A stretch of DNA of 64,000 nucleotides from assembly GCF_003254155.1 (NCBI RefSeq), contig NZ_QKZI01000002.1, positions 124,001-188,000 on the forward strand, given 5' to 3'. A program made the translations under genes and the position numbers. The DNA is from Psychrobacillus insolitus (GTDB taxonomy: Bacteria; Bacillota; Bacilli; Bacillales_A; Planococcaceae). The notes below the pieces were generated by a model that saw only the letters and a list, made by a program, of their open reading frames with translations, had not been told where the DNA came from and searched no databases. Of this stretch, positions 1 through 7,961 are shown in pieces (positions within the stretch are counted from its first letter, which is position 1; every line of letters starts with the position of its first letter).

Positions 1-1
1 C

Positions 2-340
2 CGTCTTAAAACATCAGCACTTGGTTTGTCAGGCGGTCAGCAACAGCGTGTGTGTATTGCTCGTGCTATAGCGATGAAACCTGATATTATTTTAATGGAC
101 GAGCCTACTTCCGCATTAGACCCAATATCTACGTTAAAAGTAGAAGAACTAATCACAAACATGAAAGAAGATTATACGATTGTAATTGTTACACATAACA
201 TGCAGCAGGCTGCTCGAATTTCGGATAAAACAGCGTTCTTTTTAAATGGAGAAGTAGTTGAATACGATGATACAGATAACATTTTCTCAACGCCACAGGA
301 TAAAAGAACAGAAGATTATATAACAGGTCGATTCGGATAA
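2..340 (+). CDS. pstB: Phosphate ABC transporter ATP-binding protein PstB (3' end only)
   Basis: This is the C-terminal part of the ATPase that drives high-affinity phosphate import through the PstSCAB transporter at the inner face of the membrane. The reading frame is open from base 2, so the start and the Walker A region lie before the window. Visible are the ABC signature LSGGQQQR, the Walker B segment [13 protein letters not shown] and the switch histidine in IVTHNM, followed by the PstB-type C-terminus with EYDDTDNIF. phoU follows 14 bp downstream, the usual order pst-phoU. The family call is secure; PstB1 and PstB2 paralogues cannot be told apart from this fragment. Confidence 0.95.
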   Translation, partial: RLKTSALGLSGGQQQRVCIARAIAMKPDIILMDEPTSALDPISTLKVEELITNMKEDYTIVIVTHNMQQAARISDKTAFFLNGEVVEYDDTDNIFSTPQDKRTEDYITGRFG

Positions 341-354
341 TAGGGGGGTAACAA

Positions 355-1014
355 ATGTCCATTCGTGAGAACTTTGAGAATAATTTAGAGGAAGTAAATA
401 GAAAAATCACCGAAATGGGTGAACAAACAATTGTTGCCCTAGAAAGAGCTTTTAAGGCCTTAAAAACACAAGATGTTGAGATTGCTTTAAAAGTTATTGA
501 GGGAGATACAGCTATTGATAATCTTGAAAAAGATATTAATGAGTTTGCAATATGGCTTGTGGCAAAAGAAGCACCTATTTCAAGAGATTTACGCGAAATT
601 ATTAGTGTACTTAAAATTTCAACTGAAATTGAACGAGTCGCGGATTTTGCTGTAAATATTGCAAAAGCAACTATCAAGATCGGTAATACAAAATCTTTAC
701 TGGAGATTACACATCTAGAAAAGATGAAAGAATTATCGATTGAAATGCTCCGAAAAGCACTACAATCTTTTTTAGATGAAAATATCCTACTTGCTATAGA
801 AGTTGGTGACTTAGAGGATGAAGTGGATGAATATAGCAGTGAAACATATAAAAAACTTACTACTTATCTAAGTGATCATCCAGAAGAAACAAATCAGCTT
901 GTACAATTATTATTTGTAAATCGTTTTCTTGAAAGAACGGCTGACCACATAACAAATATTGCTGAAAGTACAGCATATTTGATTAAAGGTCAAATATATG
1001 ATTTCAATTCATAA
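355..1014 (+). CDS. phoU: Phosphate transport/signalling regulator PhoU
   Basis: A 219-residue, all-helical protein with the two repeated PhoU three-helix bundles. Each repeat carries an acidic metal-binding run, seen as EIERVADFAVNIA around residues 85-97 and FLERTADHITNIAE near 190-203. PhoU links the Pst transporter to the phosphate two-component system and restrains phosphate uptake. Length matches the family. The ATG is preceded by a GGGGGG-type ribosome site and pstB ends 14 bp upstream, so the two are probably co-transcribed. A rho-independent terminator follows at 1081-1117, closing the operon. Confidence 0.95.
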   Translation: MSIRENFENNLEEVNRKITEMGEQTIVALERAFKALKTQDVEIALKVIEGDTAIDNLEKDINEFAIWLVAKEAPISRDLREIISVLKISTEIERVADFAVNIAKATIKIGNTKSLLEITHLEKMKELSIEMLRKALQSFLDENILLAIEVGDLEDEVDEYSSETYKKLTTYLSDHPEETNQLVQLLFVNRFLERTADHITNIAESTAYLIKGQIYDFNS

Positions 1015-1080
1015 AACTAAATTGATTTGTGAACATGAATCAAAACCTCATTTGAAAATATTTGTGAAATAAAATAGATA

Positions 1081-1117
1081 AAAGCGCGCAGACAAATATT
1101 CGTCTGAGCGCTTTTTT
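1081..1117 (+). terminator. Intrinsic terminator of the pst-phoU operon
   Basis: AAAGCGC-G-CAGAC pairs with GTCTG-A-GCGCTTT around an AAATATTC-type loop and is followed by a run of T. One internal mismatch is present. Confidence 0.85.
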
Positions 1118-1146
1118 CATTATAGTATTTGTGATTCAATTGTATC

Positions 1147-1650
1147 TTAACTAGTCTTTGCTTGAACTTTTCCATCTTGAGATTCATGTAATTTCACCAT
1201 TACAAAACGAGCAATAGGTTGAATTATTAAACTTTCTGCAATAAGAACGACTACGAAGTTACGTGGCCAATTTTGTATCCAGTTGCTGAAGATTTCAGTG
1301 CTAAAACCATTTCCAACAATATCGCCAATAAACGTCATAGCAGCTGACATTCCTAGTACGGTGAAAATAATACGGAATAAAATTTTGGCATTAAAACTAT
1401 CCGTCGGTTTAGTGAATTTTGCAACTAAAGCTTCTGCAATACGACCGAAAATAGTTGGTTCAATGACCATAACAATAATCCAAATAATAGGTAAAGTTTT
1501 TAAAATTGTTAAAGCAACACTTCCGTTAAATTCCCCTTCGATAAGAATGATACTAAATGAAGTCATAAATATAACCGTTAGTGTAGATATAATTGTTCCG
1601 TATAAGAGACCTTCTTTACCGTTTCTTGGTAATCTTTTTTCTGCATGCAT
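1147..1650 (-). CDS. DUF2798-like integral membrane protein
   Basis: A 167-residue protein with about four hydrophobic segments arranged as two similar halves. Each half contains an arginine-rich turn before or after a membrane span and a proline-containing motif, seen as WPRNFVVV and IQPIARFVM in the second half. This pattern is that of DUF2798 proteins, whose biochemical role is unknown. It is transcribed leftward directly after a TetR-family gene (start 30 bp or so away), suggesting that the regulator controls it. No transport function can be read from the sequence. The family assignment rests on the motif layout and is moderately sure. Confidence 0.65.
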   Translation of the reverse strand: MHAEKRLPRNGKEGLLYGTIISTLTVIFMTSFSIILIEGEFNGSVALTILKTLPIIWIIVMVIEPTIFGRIAEALVAKFTKPTDSFNAKILFRIIFTVLGMSAAMTFIGDIVGNGFSTEIFSNWIQNWPRNFVVVLIAESLIIQPIARFVMVKLHESQDGKVQAKTS

Positions 1651-1697
1651 TGTTATTTTTTTCTTCCTTTCAAAAAACTGCTCTGTTTTGTGTTAAA

Positions 1698-2267
1698 TTA
1701 TTGAAGCGAATTTAATAAATTTGGCAATAGGCTTGCGATTGTTTTTAAAGGATCTGCTGACTTTTGTGTTAAACAAAGCATCATCGCACCTTCAATTGAA
1801 GCAGTCATAAACAATGCAATTGAAGTAGCCGATTCATTCGAGAATCCATCAGCTTGAAGTTTCTTACAATAAATGTTTTGAATGTTTTCATATAGTGCAC
1901 CACATGCGTTGCGGACAGGTTCACTCATCGTGGCCATTTCACTAACAATGCTGCTAAATGTATAGCCAGTAATAGTGCCATCTTTTTCAAACTGATGAAT
2001 CAACGTATCAATCATTGATATTGTGGCTTCCTTAGTTGATAAATGCCTACTGAAAATTGCTTCGATATCTGTAATAATGACTTCGTTTAAGGAATGTAGA
2101 CAAGTAATTAATAGTTCTTCTTTGCCATTTGGAAAATGATGATAGAGTGCTCCTTTTGTAACATTACAGGCTTTTAAAATTTCATTCAGTCCTACACTTT
2201 TGTAGCCTTTTTGTTGAAAAAGGATTGTAGAGGTATCAATCAATAGCGATTTTGTATCCATATTCAA
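1698..2267 (-). CDS. TetR/AcrR-family repressor, LmrA/YxaF-like
   Basis: A 189-residue regulator. The N-terminal helix-turn-helix (residues ~8-55) has the TetR pattern, with GYKSVGLNEILKACNVTKGALYHHFPNGKEEL. The C-terminal ligand domain resembles that of the LmrA/QdoR (YxaF) group of Bacillus, which respond to small aromatic or drug-like ligands. The gene lies upstream of the DUF2798 membrane gene in the same direction, so regulator and target probably form one autoregulated unit. A TATAAT-type -10 and a short palindrome lie in the upstream region (see 2284-2308). The ligand is unknown. Confidence 0.85.
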   Translation of the reverse strand: MNMDTKSLLIDTSTILFQQKGYKSVGLNEILKACNVTKGALYHHFPNGKEELLITCLHSLNEVIITDIEAIFSRHLSTKEATISMIDTLIHQFEKDGTITGYTFSSIVSEMATMSEPVRNACGALYENIQNIYCKKLQADGFSNESATSIALFMTASIEGAMMLCLTQKSADPLKTIASLLPNLLNSLQ

Positions 2268-2283
2268 TGTATTTCTCCTAACA

Positions 2284-2308
2284 TACCAACTGGTCTGTTT
2301 CTATTATA
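2284..2308 (-). promoter_or_regulatory. Candidate promoter and operator of the LmrA-like regulator
   Basis: Read leftward, a TATAAT box (2303-2308 on the complement) is followed at once by ACAGACCAGTTGGT, which contains the small palindrome ACCAACTGGT (2285-2294). The GACCAG core resembles sites known for LmrA/QdoR proteins. The -35 is weak. This placement would let the repressor block its own transcription. Inference only. Confidence 0.4.
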
Positions 2309-2462
2309 GCAGATTTTCGAACGTTATCTAAGTTTTTTGTTTTTTCAATAAAAATTGAGTTTGGATACTAGAAAATAGTTTTATTGTAAGGGTTCAGTCT
2401 CTGAAATATTGAAAAATAGTCTGTAAAAAAACTGTTCAAAGTACATGAACAGTTTATGTCTC

Positions 2463-3068
2463 CTATAACTTCTTTGATATTCCTATTAGAAGCGCATTTA
2501 TAAAAGGGGTAGAAAAAGAATCAAGACTTCTATCTGTAATTCGTAGTCCCCAGTGATAAATTGATCCCATATAGGACTGGGTAACCATTGTGGAAACATC
2601 ATCTAGAGAAAGCTCTGGATTAATTTTTTCTTTTTCTATTGCTTCTTCAAGTAATGTGCGAGTAATTTTAAAAAGCGAGCGATTAGAATCTAAAAAGTAT
2701 GTGTGTTCTCTAGATTCCAATGCTGCGCTATAAATAACTTTCATTAAGTCTTTGCCCATTTCATTCTCTAGGAAATGCATTAACTTTTGAGAGAAAATAG
2801 ACAGTTTTTCCATGGGGTCCATATTCTCAGGAAATGATTTATAAACTTCTAAATAATAATGATCCATTTCCGTAAATCGCACTAGAAAGATGTCGGATTT
2901 TGAACGGAAATGTTGATAAAAGGAGCCTTTTGAAGAATCGCTTTTTTTGACAATTTCATCAACAGTTACCTTGTTAAATCCTTTTTCGGAAAAAAGTTTC
3001 AAAGCTACTTCTAAAATTTTCTTTTTAGTCACTTCTCCTCTTTGTTGTTTTTTTACTAATTCATTCAT
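2463..3068 (-). CDS. TetR/AcrR-family transcriptional regulator
   Basis: A 201-residue regulator with a typical N-terminal DNA-binding domain (residues ~12-60, with GFNKVTVDEIVKKSDSSKGSFYQHF) and an all-helical C-terminal domain with no recognisable ligand signature. It is divergent from the thiolase gene at 3310. A 12-bp palindrome lies between them and covers the expected transcription start of the thiolase. This is the usual arrangement of a TetR repressor controlling a divergent metabolic gene. Fatty-acid-type FadR control is possible given the target, but the sequence does not show it directly. Confidence 0.85.
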   Translation of the reverse strand: MNELVKKQQRGEVTKKKILEVALKLFSEKGFNKVTVDEIVKKSDSSKGSFYQHFRSKSDIFLVRFTEMDHYYLEVYKSFPENMDPMEKLSIFSQKLMHFLENEMGKDLMKVIYSAALESREHTYFLDSNRSLFKITRTLLEEAIEKEKINPELSLDDVSTMVTQSYMGSIYHWGLRITDRSLDSFSTPFINALLIGISKKL

Positions 3069-3087
3069 AAAACTCCTCCATTAGTTA

Positions 3088-3129
3088 TTGACAGAATACT
3101 CTAAAGAATATAATATCAGACTGTAGTCT
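3088..3129 (+). promoter_or_regulatory. Sigma-A promoter of the thiolase gene overlapped by a TetR-type operator
   Basis: TTGACA (3088-3093), a 17-bp spacer and TAATAT (3111-3116) form a near-consensus vegetative promoter reading right. Two bases later the palindrome AGACTGTAGTCT (3118-3129; arms AGACT/AGTCT) covers the expected start point near 3123. A repressor bound there would block the thiolase. The divergent TetR gene is the obvious candidate. Confidence 0.65.
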
Positions 3130-3223
3130 AATTTTGGATAATTAGCCGTATATTTAAAATAATCGAATCATATTTTCGTACAAGTTCAACTTATTGCTAT
3201 TCTATTTTACTTTGTACAAAAAG

Positions 3224-3235
3224 GAAAGCGCTTTC
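3224..3235 (+). promoter_or_regulatory. Catabolite-responsive element (cre)-like palindrome
   Basis: GAAAGCGCTTTC is a perfect palindrome equal to the core of the ideal CcpA site; only the outermost T and A of the 14-mer differ. It lies about 100 bp downstream of the predicted thiolase start point and 75 bp before the coding start, a position where CcpA can act as a roadblock. Carbon catabolite control is inferred. Confidence 0.55.
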
Positions 3236-3309
3236 TGAAACTTGCTTTAAAAAGGGGAACATCTAAGTCTAATGGGTGGAATGTAATAAAAAATAGGGGG
3301 AAATGACAC

Positions 3310-4488
3310 ATGACAACTTATATTATTGATGGGGCAAGAACAGCTTTCGGAACTTTCGGTGGAGCTTTGAAAGATGTGAGTGATATTGATCTAGGTGTGA
3401 TAGCGACAAAAGAAGCTATTAAAAGAAGTGGAATTCCTGTTGCTGATATCGACGAAATTATTATCGGTAATATTATTCATACTAGTGTTAGTTCCGCATA
3501 TCTTGCGAGACATATTGGACTGAAAAGTGGAATGTTAGAGTCATCAAGTGCTCTGACACTTAATCGACTTTGTGGATCTAGTATGCAATCTATCGTTTCA
3601 GGAGCACAAGCAATCGCAGTTGGGGATGCAAATGTCATTGTTGCTGGGGGTACGGAAAATATGAGTTTAGCTCCTCATGTATTAAGAGGAACTCGCTTTG
3701 GTTCTCCTAACAAAGCACCATTAGTTGAAGATATGCTTTGGAGTACTTTAACGGATGAATATGTTGGTTGTGGTATGGGAATGACAGCAGAAAATCTAGC
3801 GGTAAAATATGATATTTCACGAGAAGAGCAAGATGCATTTGCAGTGAAATCACAAGAAAAAGCTATTCAAGCTAGAGATAGTGGTAGATTTGCTGAGGAA
3901 ATTGTACCCGTTACGATTAAAGGTAGAAAAGGCGAAGTTATTTTTGATACAGATGAGCATATTCGAGAAGGTGCAACGGTTGAAGGGCTGGCTAAACTAA
4001 AACCTGCATTTAAGAAAGATGGTACGGTAACACCAGGAAATGCTAGTGGGATTAACGATGGAGCAGCCGCAGTTTTGCTTGCATCAGAAGCTTATGTAAA
4101 TGAGCATAATTTAAAACCATTAGCTAAAATTGTTTCTTGGGGTGTAGCTGGTGTTGACCCTTCTATTATGGGGATTGGACCAGTTCCTGCAAGTAAAAAA
4201 GCATTAGAGAAAGCTGGTTTGACTTTAGATGATATCGGTTTGTTCGAATTAAATGAGGCATTTGCAGCGCAGTCATTGGCGGTTGTCAAAGAGTTGGGTG
4301 TTGATATGGAAAAAGTAAACGTCAATGGTGGAGCTGTTGCTTTAGGTCACCCAGTTGGTGCAAGTGGTACGAGAATTACGTATTCGTTAGCTGTTGAGAT
4401 GAAGAAAAGAAATGTACGTTATGGGTTAGCTTCGCTTTGCATTGGTGGGGGTCAAGGCATCGCTATTATTTTAGAAAATGTAAACTAG
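3310..4488 (+). CDS. Thiolase (acetyl-CoA C-acetyltransferase)
   Basis: A 392-residue thiolase that condenses two acetyl-CoA to acetoacetyl-CoA, or cleaves 3-ketoacyl-CoA in the reverse direction. All three family signatures are present: the nucleophilic cysteine in [10 protein letters not shown] (C88), [14 protein letters not shown] with the catalytic histidine near residue 348, and CIGGGQG with the second active cysteine near 378. Length is standard. It starts at an ATG after AGGGGG and stands alone, ended by a 21-bp stem terminator at 4526. Control appears to be by a divergent TetR protein and CcpA. Biosynthetic and degradative thiolases cannot be separated from sequence alone; the cre-like site favours a catabolic role. 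Confidence 0.93.
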   Translation: MTTYIIDGARTAFGTFGGALKDVSDIDLGVIATKEAIKRSGIPVADIDEIIIGNIIHTSVSSAYLARHIGLKSGMLESSSALTLNRLCGSSMQSIVSGAQAIAVGDANVIVAGGTENMSLAPHVLRGTRFGSPNKAPLVEDMLWSTLTDEYVGCGMGMTAENLAVKYDISREEQDAFAVKSQEKAIQARDSGRFAEEIVPVTIKGRKGEVIFDTDEHIREGATVEGLAKLKPAFKKDGTVTPGNASGINDGAAAVLLASEAYVNEHNLKPLAKIVSWGVAGVDPSIMGIGPVPASKKALEKAGLTLDDIGLFELNEAFAAQSLAVVKELGVDMEKVNVNGGAVALGHPVGASGTRITYSLAVEMKKRNVRYGLASLCIGGGQGIAIILENVN

Positions 4489-4525
4489 AATAACAGTTTA
4501 TGGAACTAATACTTTAACAAAAAGA

Positions 4526-4576
4526 CAGAAGGTATGAGTTAGTGACAAAGTCACTAACTCATACCTTCTGCTTTTT
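4526..4576 (+). terminator. Long perfect hairpin, terminator of the thiolase gene
   Basis: Perfect 21-bp arms (4526-4546 and 4550-4570) are separated by the triloop AAA and followed by CTTTTTC. The inner core GTGAC-AAA-GTCAC matches the core of the palindromic intergenic repeats at 22443, 27260 and 53264. Confidence 0.8.
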
Positions 4577-4589
4577 CTGGTGGTAATTA

Positions 4590-4866
4590 CTATATTTATT
4601 TCAATCCAATATTTTCTTTGATCGGCACGAGCTCCGACTAGAGTACCAATCCATCCGCCGATAAAGCCAGCTGCTACTGCAAGAATTGTAGCAAATGTAG
4701 CAACTGACACGAAGGACATTAATAGGTCTCCACTTAAAGCTTGTGAAAGCAGTGGAGCGGCCATGTTTTCAGCCGGGTTCGCGGCAATAATTATATCTGC
4801 ACCAACGAATGCAGTTGCACCAAAGCGAATCGGTAGCGTCCCCATTAAAATAGAGTGATGTAGCAA
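4590..4866 (-). pseudogene. Remnant of an acetate/solute:sodium symporter (ActP/YwcA type)
   Basis: The leftward frame holds a stretch of ~90 residues beginning [18 protein letters not shown] and running through [16 protein letters not shown] and [10 protein letters not shown], which is the conserved interior of sodium:solute symporters of the ActP group (full length ~500-550 residues). It then jumps to [19 protein letters not shown], which looks like the extreme C-terminus of the same family. The middle-to-end membrane segments are therefore missing, as after an internal deletion, and most of the N-terminal half is absent. After ~90 residues the frame runs into the thiolase terminator. It is unlikely to make a working transporter. 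Confidence 0.65.
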
Positions 4867-5010
4867 TTTTTCTCATTTTTAAAAAAGAACAAAATGAATA
4901 TACGACTTATCCGAAAATAAGTGCAAAAAAAAGACTTTTCTCCTGTTTTTGTACTTATTTTAAATTATGTCGTATCTCAATTTTGCTTACTTACTGTTTT
5001 TCTCGAAATA

Positions 5011-5061
5011 TAAGATGGTATATAAAATTTCTGCATAATCTGTCTAGCTCCAGCGGTTTTC
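5011..5061. repeat. Left-end fragment of dispersed repeat family B
   Basis: AAGATGGTATATAAAATTTC followed by TGCATAAT and GTCTAGCTCCAGCG matches the left end of the full elements at 22570 and 33623, then the match stops. The rest of the element is lost or was never present. Confidence 0.6.
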
Positions 5062-5162
5062 TTGTTATTAAAATATTGTAATCAAATTGGTAATAAAAGA
5101 GTTTGATGGTATGATTGATTACATAGAATATTCAAATAAAATAATTCGCGGGGGGATTTATA

Positions 5163-6104
5163 GTGGAAAAAGAATATCCAGTTAAGTTAAATGATCGTAT
5201 GTATTTGATAGATGGCTATGATTTAGGTGTAGCTGAAAGAACGGGGATTTATGTGATTGATGAAGAGGAACTGACTATTGTAGAAACGGGGCCAAGTCCT
5301 TCTATTAAACATATAAAACAGGGACTAGAAACATTGGGTTTTACACTCGATCAAGTGAAATATATTATTGTGACACATATACATTTAGATCATGCTGGAG
5401 GGACAGGGTTGCTATTACAAGAATGTCCGAATGCAACTGTAGTTGTTCATCCAAAAGGAGCAAGGCATATCGCAAATCCTGAGAGGTTGATCGCTGGAGC
5501 GAAAGCGGTATACGGAGATAAGTTTGAGTCACTTTTTGATCCAATCCTTCCAATTGCTGAAGATAGATTACTCATTAAAGGAGAAGGAGACGTTCTAAAA
5601 ATAGGTCCAGCATGTACACTTCAATTTTTAGATACTCCCGGACATGCCAAGCATCATTTTAGTATTTATGATCCAGTGAGCAACGGTATTTTTACTGGAG
5701 ATACTATTGGCGTAAGGTATAAGCAACTTGTAGCTGATGGAATTGATTTGTTTTTACCTTCCACTTCTCCCAATCAATTTGATCCCACTGCTATGGTACA
5801 AGCAATTGATCGAATACAAGATATGAATGTCGAGTTCATTTATTTTGGACATTTTGGTATGACGGATAAACCAAAAGAGGTTTTTAGACAAGTGTCTAAG
5901 TGGCTAGTTGTTTTTGTAGAAGAAGCAAAAGCAGTCTATGCAGAGGAAAGAGGATATGAAGAACTAGCGAAGCGACTACAGACACATGTAAGAAATCACC
6001 TTAGTGAGCAAGGTGTACCTGACAATCATGAAGTGTATGGTTTAATAAAACTAGACATGGAAGTTAGTGCTATGGGATTAATAGATTATTTGTCAAAGGA
6101 GTGA
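5163..6104 (+). CDS. MBL-fold metallo-hydrolase
   Basis: A 313-residue cytoplasmic metallo-beta-lactamase-fold hydrolase. The zinc-binding motif THIHLDHAGG is at residues 71-80 (H72, H74, D76, H77); further ligands are the histidine in LDTPGHAKHH and in YFGHFGM, and the bridging aspartate in FTGDTIGV. These proteins usually hydrolyse thioesters, lactones or similar esters. The substrate here cannot be read. The start is GTG, preceded by GCGGGGGG, seven bases upstream. The next gene overlaps or abuts the stop codon, so three genes (5163-7385) appear to form an operon. Family certain, substrate unknown. Confidence 0.88.
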   Translation: MEKEYPVKLNDRMYLIDGYDLGVAERTGIYVIDEEELTIVETGPSPSIKHIKQGLETLGFTLDQVKYIIVTHIHLDHAGGTGLLLQECPNATVVVHPKGARHIANPERLIAGAKAVYGDKFESLFDPILPIAEDRLLIKGEGDVLKIGPACTLQFLDTPGHAKHHFSIYDPVSNGIFTGDTIGVRYKQLVADGIDLFLPSTSPNQFDPTAMVQAIDRIQDMNVEFIYFGHFGMTDKPKEVFRQVSKWLVVFVEEAKAVYAEERGYEELAKRLQTHVRNHLSEQGVPDNHEVYGLIKLDMEVSAMGLIDYLSKE

Positions 6105-6109
6105 AATTT

Positions 6110-6394
6110 TTGGTAAGTGAAATTAGGTTAGATGATACATCTATTCAAATACAAAGTTTTGATGCAAAAAAAGTGAATGATTTACATCAAATTTCAATAG
6201 TTTTTAATGTGACAAGTGAGCAGTATCATGACATAGCTACATTGTTATATAGAGGAACTTTTGACGTACAAGTACCAGAAAATGAGTTGTCTTTTAAGGG
6301 CACCATTACCAATTACTTTACTTCTGTAACCAATTTATATGAAAAAGATCAAGTTGGACAATATAACGTAACGTTGCTTGAAGTGGAGCAGTGA
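6110..6394 (+). CDS. DUF3219/YkvR-like small protein
   Basis: A small, mostly beta-strand protein of about 94 residues. The pattern TSEQYHDIATLLYRGTF...VQVPENELSFKG...NYFTSVTNLYE resembles Bacillus YkvR (DUF3219), whose function is unknown; I judge this from remembered family features. A GTG at 6101 is in frame, but the ribosome site AAAGGAG (6095-6101) runs directly into it, so the TTG at 6110, eight bases downstream, is the better start. It lies between the MBL-fold hydrolase and the monooxygenase with almost no spacing, which implies translational coupling. Confidence 0.65.
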   Translation: MVSEIRLDDTSIQIQSFDAKKVNDLHQISIVFNVTSEQYHDIATLLYRGTFDVQVPENELSFKGTITNYFTSVTNLYEKDQVGQYNVTLLEVEQ

Positions 6395-6395
6395 G

Positions 6396-7385
6396 ATGAA
6401 GTTAAGTATATTAGATCAATCGCCTATCTCTGCTAATCAAACTCCTAAGGAAGCTTTGGATGCTTCGATGAAATTGGCTCAAGCTGGGGAAGCGCTAGGG
6501 TATACGCGTTACTGGATTACTGAACATCATGATTTAGTTGGACTCGCGAGCGCGGCACCAGAAGTGATGTTAAGTTATATCGGAGCAAATACAAGTACGA
6601 TTCGCATTGGAGCAGGCGCCGTGTTGTTGCCACATTACAAACCATATAAAGTAGCTGAGGTATTTAATACATTAGCCACTTTATTTCCAGATAGAATTGA
6701 TCTTGGATTGGGGAGAGCTCCAGGTGGTTCTGCGGAAGCAACGAATGCGTTATCCGATAATTTTTTACAGAATGTATATAAAATGCCTCAATTATTGAAA
6801 GAATTACTCCATTTTTTAGAAGATGATTTTCCAGCTGAAACCGAGTATTCGAAAGTTTCTGCATCACCATTGCCGGACATACCCCCGCAACCATGGCTAT
6901 TAGGAACAAGTAAGAAAAGTGCCTTACTTGCTGCGGAAAATGGTCTTTCTTATACATTTGGTCAATTCATGAGCGACAAGGATGGAGCGGCAGTTGTTCA
7001 AGAATACTTGGAAGCATTTACTCCAAGAAAACAAGGAGAAAAGCCAAAAGTAATCGTAACCGTTAATGCCATTTGTGCAGAAACCACAGAAAAAGCCGAA
7101 GAAATAGCATTAAGTTCCCTTATTTGGAAAGTACAAAGGGATAAAAGTGAAGGGAACCAAGGTATTCCTTCCATAGAGGTAGCAAAAACTTATCCATTAA
7201 CACATAAAGAAAAGGAAATAATCGAAGAAATGAGACAGCAAATGCTAATTGGAAATCCTCACGAAGTAAAACAAAGATTAAGAGAATTACAAGCTGTATA
7301 TAAAGCAGATGAAATGATGATAAATACGATTACATATGCTCCATATGATCGTATTAATTCATATAGATTACTAATGATAGAATAG
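6396..7385 (+). CDS. LLM-class flavin-dependent oxidoreductase (luciferase-like)
   Basis: A 330-residue bacterial luciferase-family TIM-barrel protein, of the group that uses FMNH2/F420-like flavin to oxidise small organic substrates. It begins MKLSILDQSPIS and has the family features RYWITEHHDL, IRIGAGAVLLPHY, DRIDLGLGRAPGG and PWLLGTSKKSALLAAENGLSYTFGQF. Bacillus genomes carry several such proteins, often called MsnO8-like. An upstream in-frame TTG (6378) exists, but the ATG at 6396 has GGAG seven bases before it and starts one base after the previous stop. The physiological substrate is not evident. Confidence 0.9.
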   Translation: MKLSILDQSPISANQTPKEALDASMKLAQAGEALGYTRYWITEHHDLVGLASAAPEVMLSYIGANTSTIRIGAGAVLLPHYKPYKVAEVFNTLATLFPDRIDLGLGRAPGGSAEATNALSDNFLQNVYKMPQLLKELLHFLEDDFPAETEYSKVSASPLPDIPPQPWLLGTSKKSALLAAENGLSYTFGQFMSDKDGAAVVQEYLEAFTPRKQGEKPKVIVTVNAICAETTEKAEEIALSSLIWKVQRDKSEGNQGIPSIEVAKTYPLTHKEKEIIEEMRQQMLIGNPHEVKQRLRELQAVYKADEMMINTITYAPYDRINSYRLLMIE

Positions 7386-7417
7386 AGGTCATAGTCATTA
7401 TATGACCTCCATTTTTT
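7385..7417. terminator. Bidirectional terminator between convergent genes
   Basis: GAGGTCATA (7385-7393) pairs with TATGACCTC (7401-7409), followed by ATTTTTT on the + strand. It ends the monooxygenase operon and overlaps the end of the leftward gene at 7398. Confidence 0.8.
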
Positions 7418-7766
7418 GTAGCACAGTACTATAATCTGTTTCCTTTATTTTCTCAGAAGCTTCTTCTATTAAATGTTCGATAAATGATTCTTCATCAAAA
7501 TTCTCCGGATCAATTTCAAATCGACCTAGTGATATTGTCACATCTGCAAATATATCCGATTCAACTTCTTCAATGTCGGTAAATACCCAGCCCCATCTAT
7601 ATTTTTCATATAATGAACCTTCTATGTGAGTAATAGATGAAGAAACCGTAGAAGAAGGAACAGAATAGTCATTTTCTATGCATATAATGGTTTTCGATTT
7701 GTTCGCTATAAACTCCATTTTTTTATACCCAATCTCAAAATTCTTTTTAAACTCTACTTTATTCAA
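7398..7766 (-). CDS. Hypothetical protein, 122 residues
   Basis: An acidic soluble protein without a signal peptide or membrane span. The N-terminal half is mixed (MNKVEFKKNFEIGYKK), the centre is serine/threonine-rich (YSVPSSTVSSSITH) and the C-terminal half is strongly acidic and probably helical (FDEESFIEHLIEEASEKI). I do not recognise a family. The start ATG has GGAGGG upstream and codon use is like its neighbours, so it is probably a real gene. It stands alone and convergent to the preceding operon. Confidence 0.6.
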   Translation of the reverse strand: MNKVEFKKNFEIGYKKMEFIANKSKTIICIENDYSVPSSTVSSSITHIEGSLYEKYRWGWVFTDIEEVESDIFADVTISLGRFEIDPENFDEESFIEHLIEEASEKIKETDYSTVLQKMEVI

Positions 7767-7889
7767 ATAGTTTCCCTCCTATTAAAATGATATTTACAAG
7801 TCTAATAAAGTATATACATATAAAGGAAAGATTATGCTTAGTAATTTCATACTTTAAATACCGTTAAGATGTATAATAGAATTAAATAT

Positions 7890-7940
7890 GAAGAGTACCC
7901 GATTTTCTTGTAAAGTCGAGACGGGTACTCTTCTCTTCTA
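7890..7940 (+). promoter_or_regulatory. Leader hairpin ahead of the SF1 helicase gene
   Basis: GAAGAGTACCCG (7890-7901) pairs perfectly with CGGGTACTCTTC (7922-7933) over a 20-base loop, followed by TCTTCTATTTTAG. A TATAAT box lies at 7872-7877, so the hairpin would sit at the very 5' end of the helicase transcript. It could be an attenuator or a stability element. Confidence 0.45.
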
Positions 7941-7961
7941 TTTTAGGTACAGAAAGTAGGC

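Noticed and set aside
189-677. Leftward frame opposite pstB/phoU
   Set aside because: It is antisense to two secure genes and has no ribosome site.
4498-4866. A real 122-residue membrane protein gene
   Set aside because: It matches pieces of a ~500-residue symporter and ends in the terminator of the thiolase gene.
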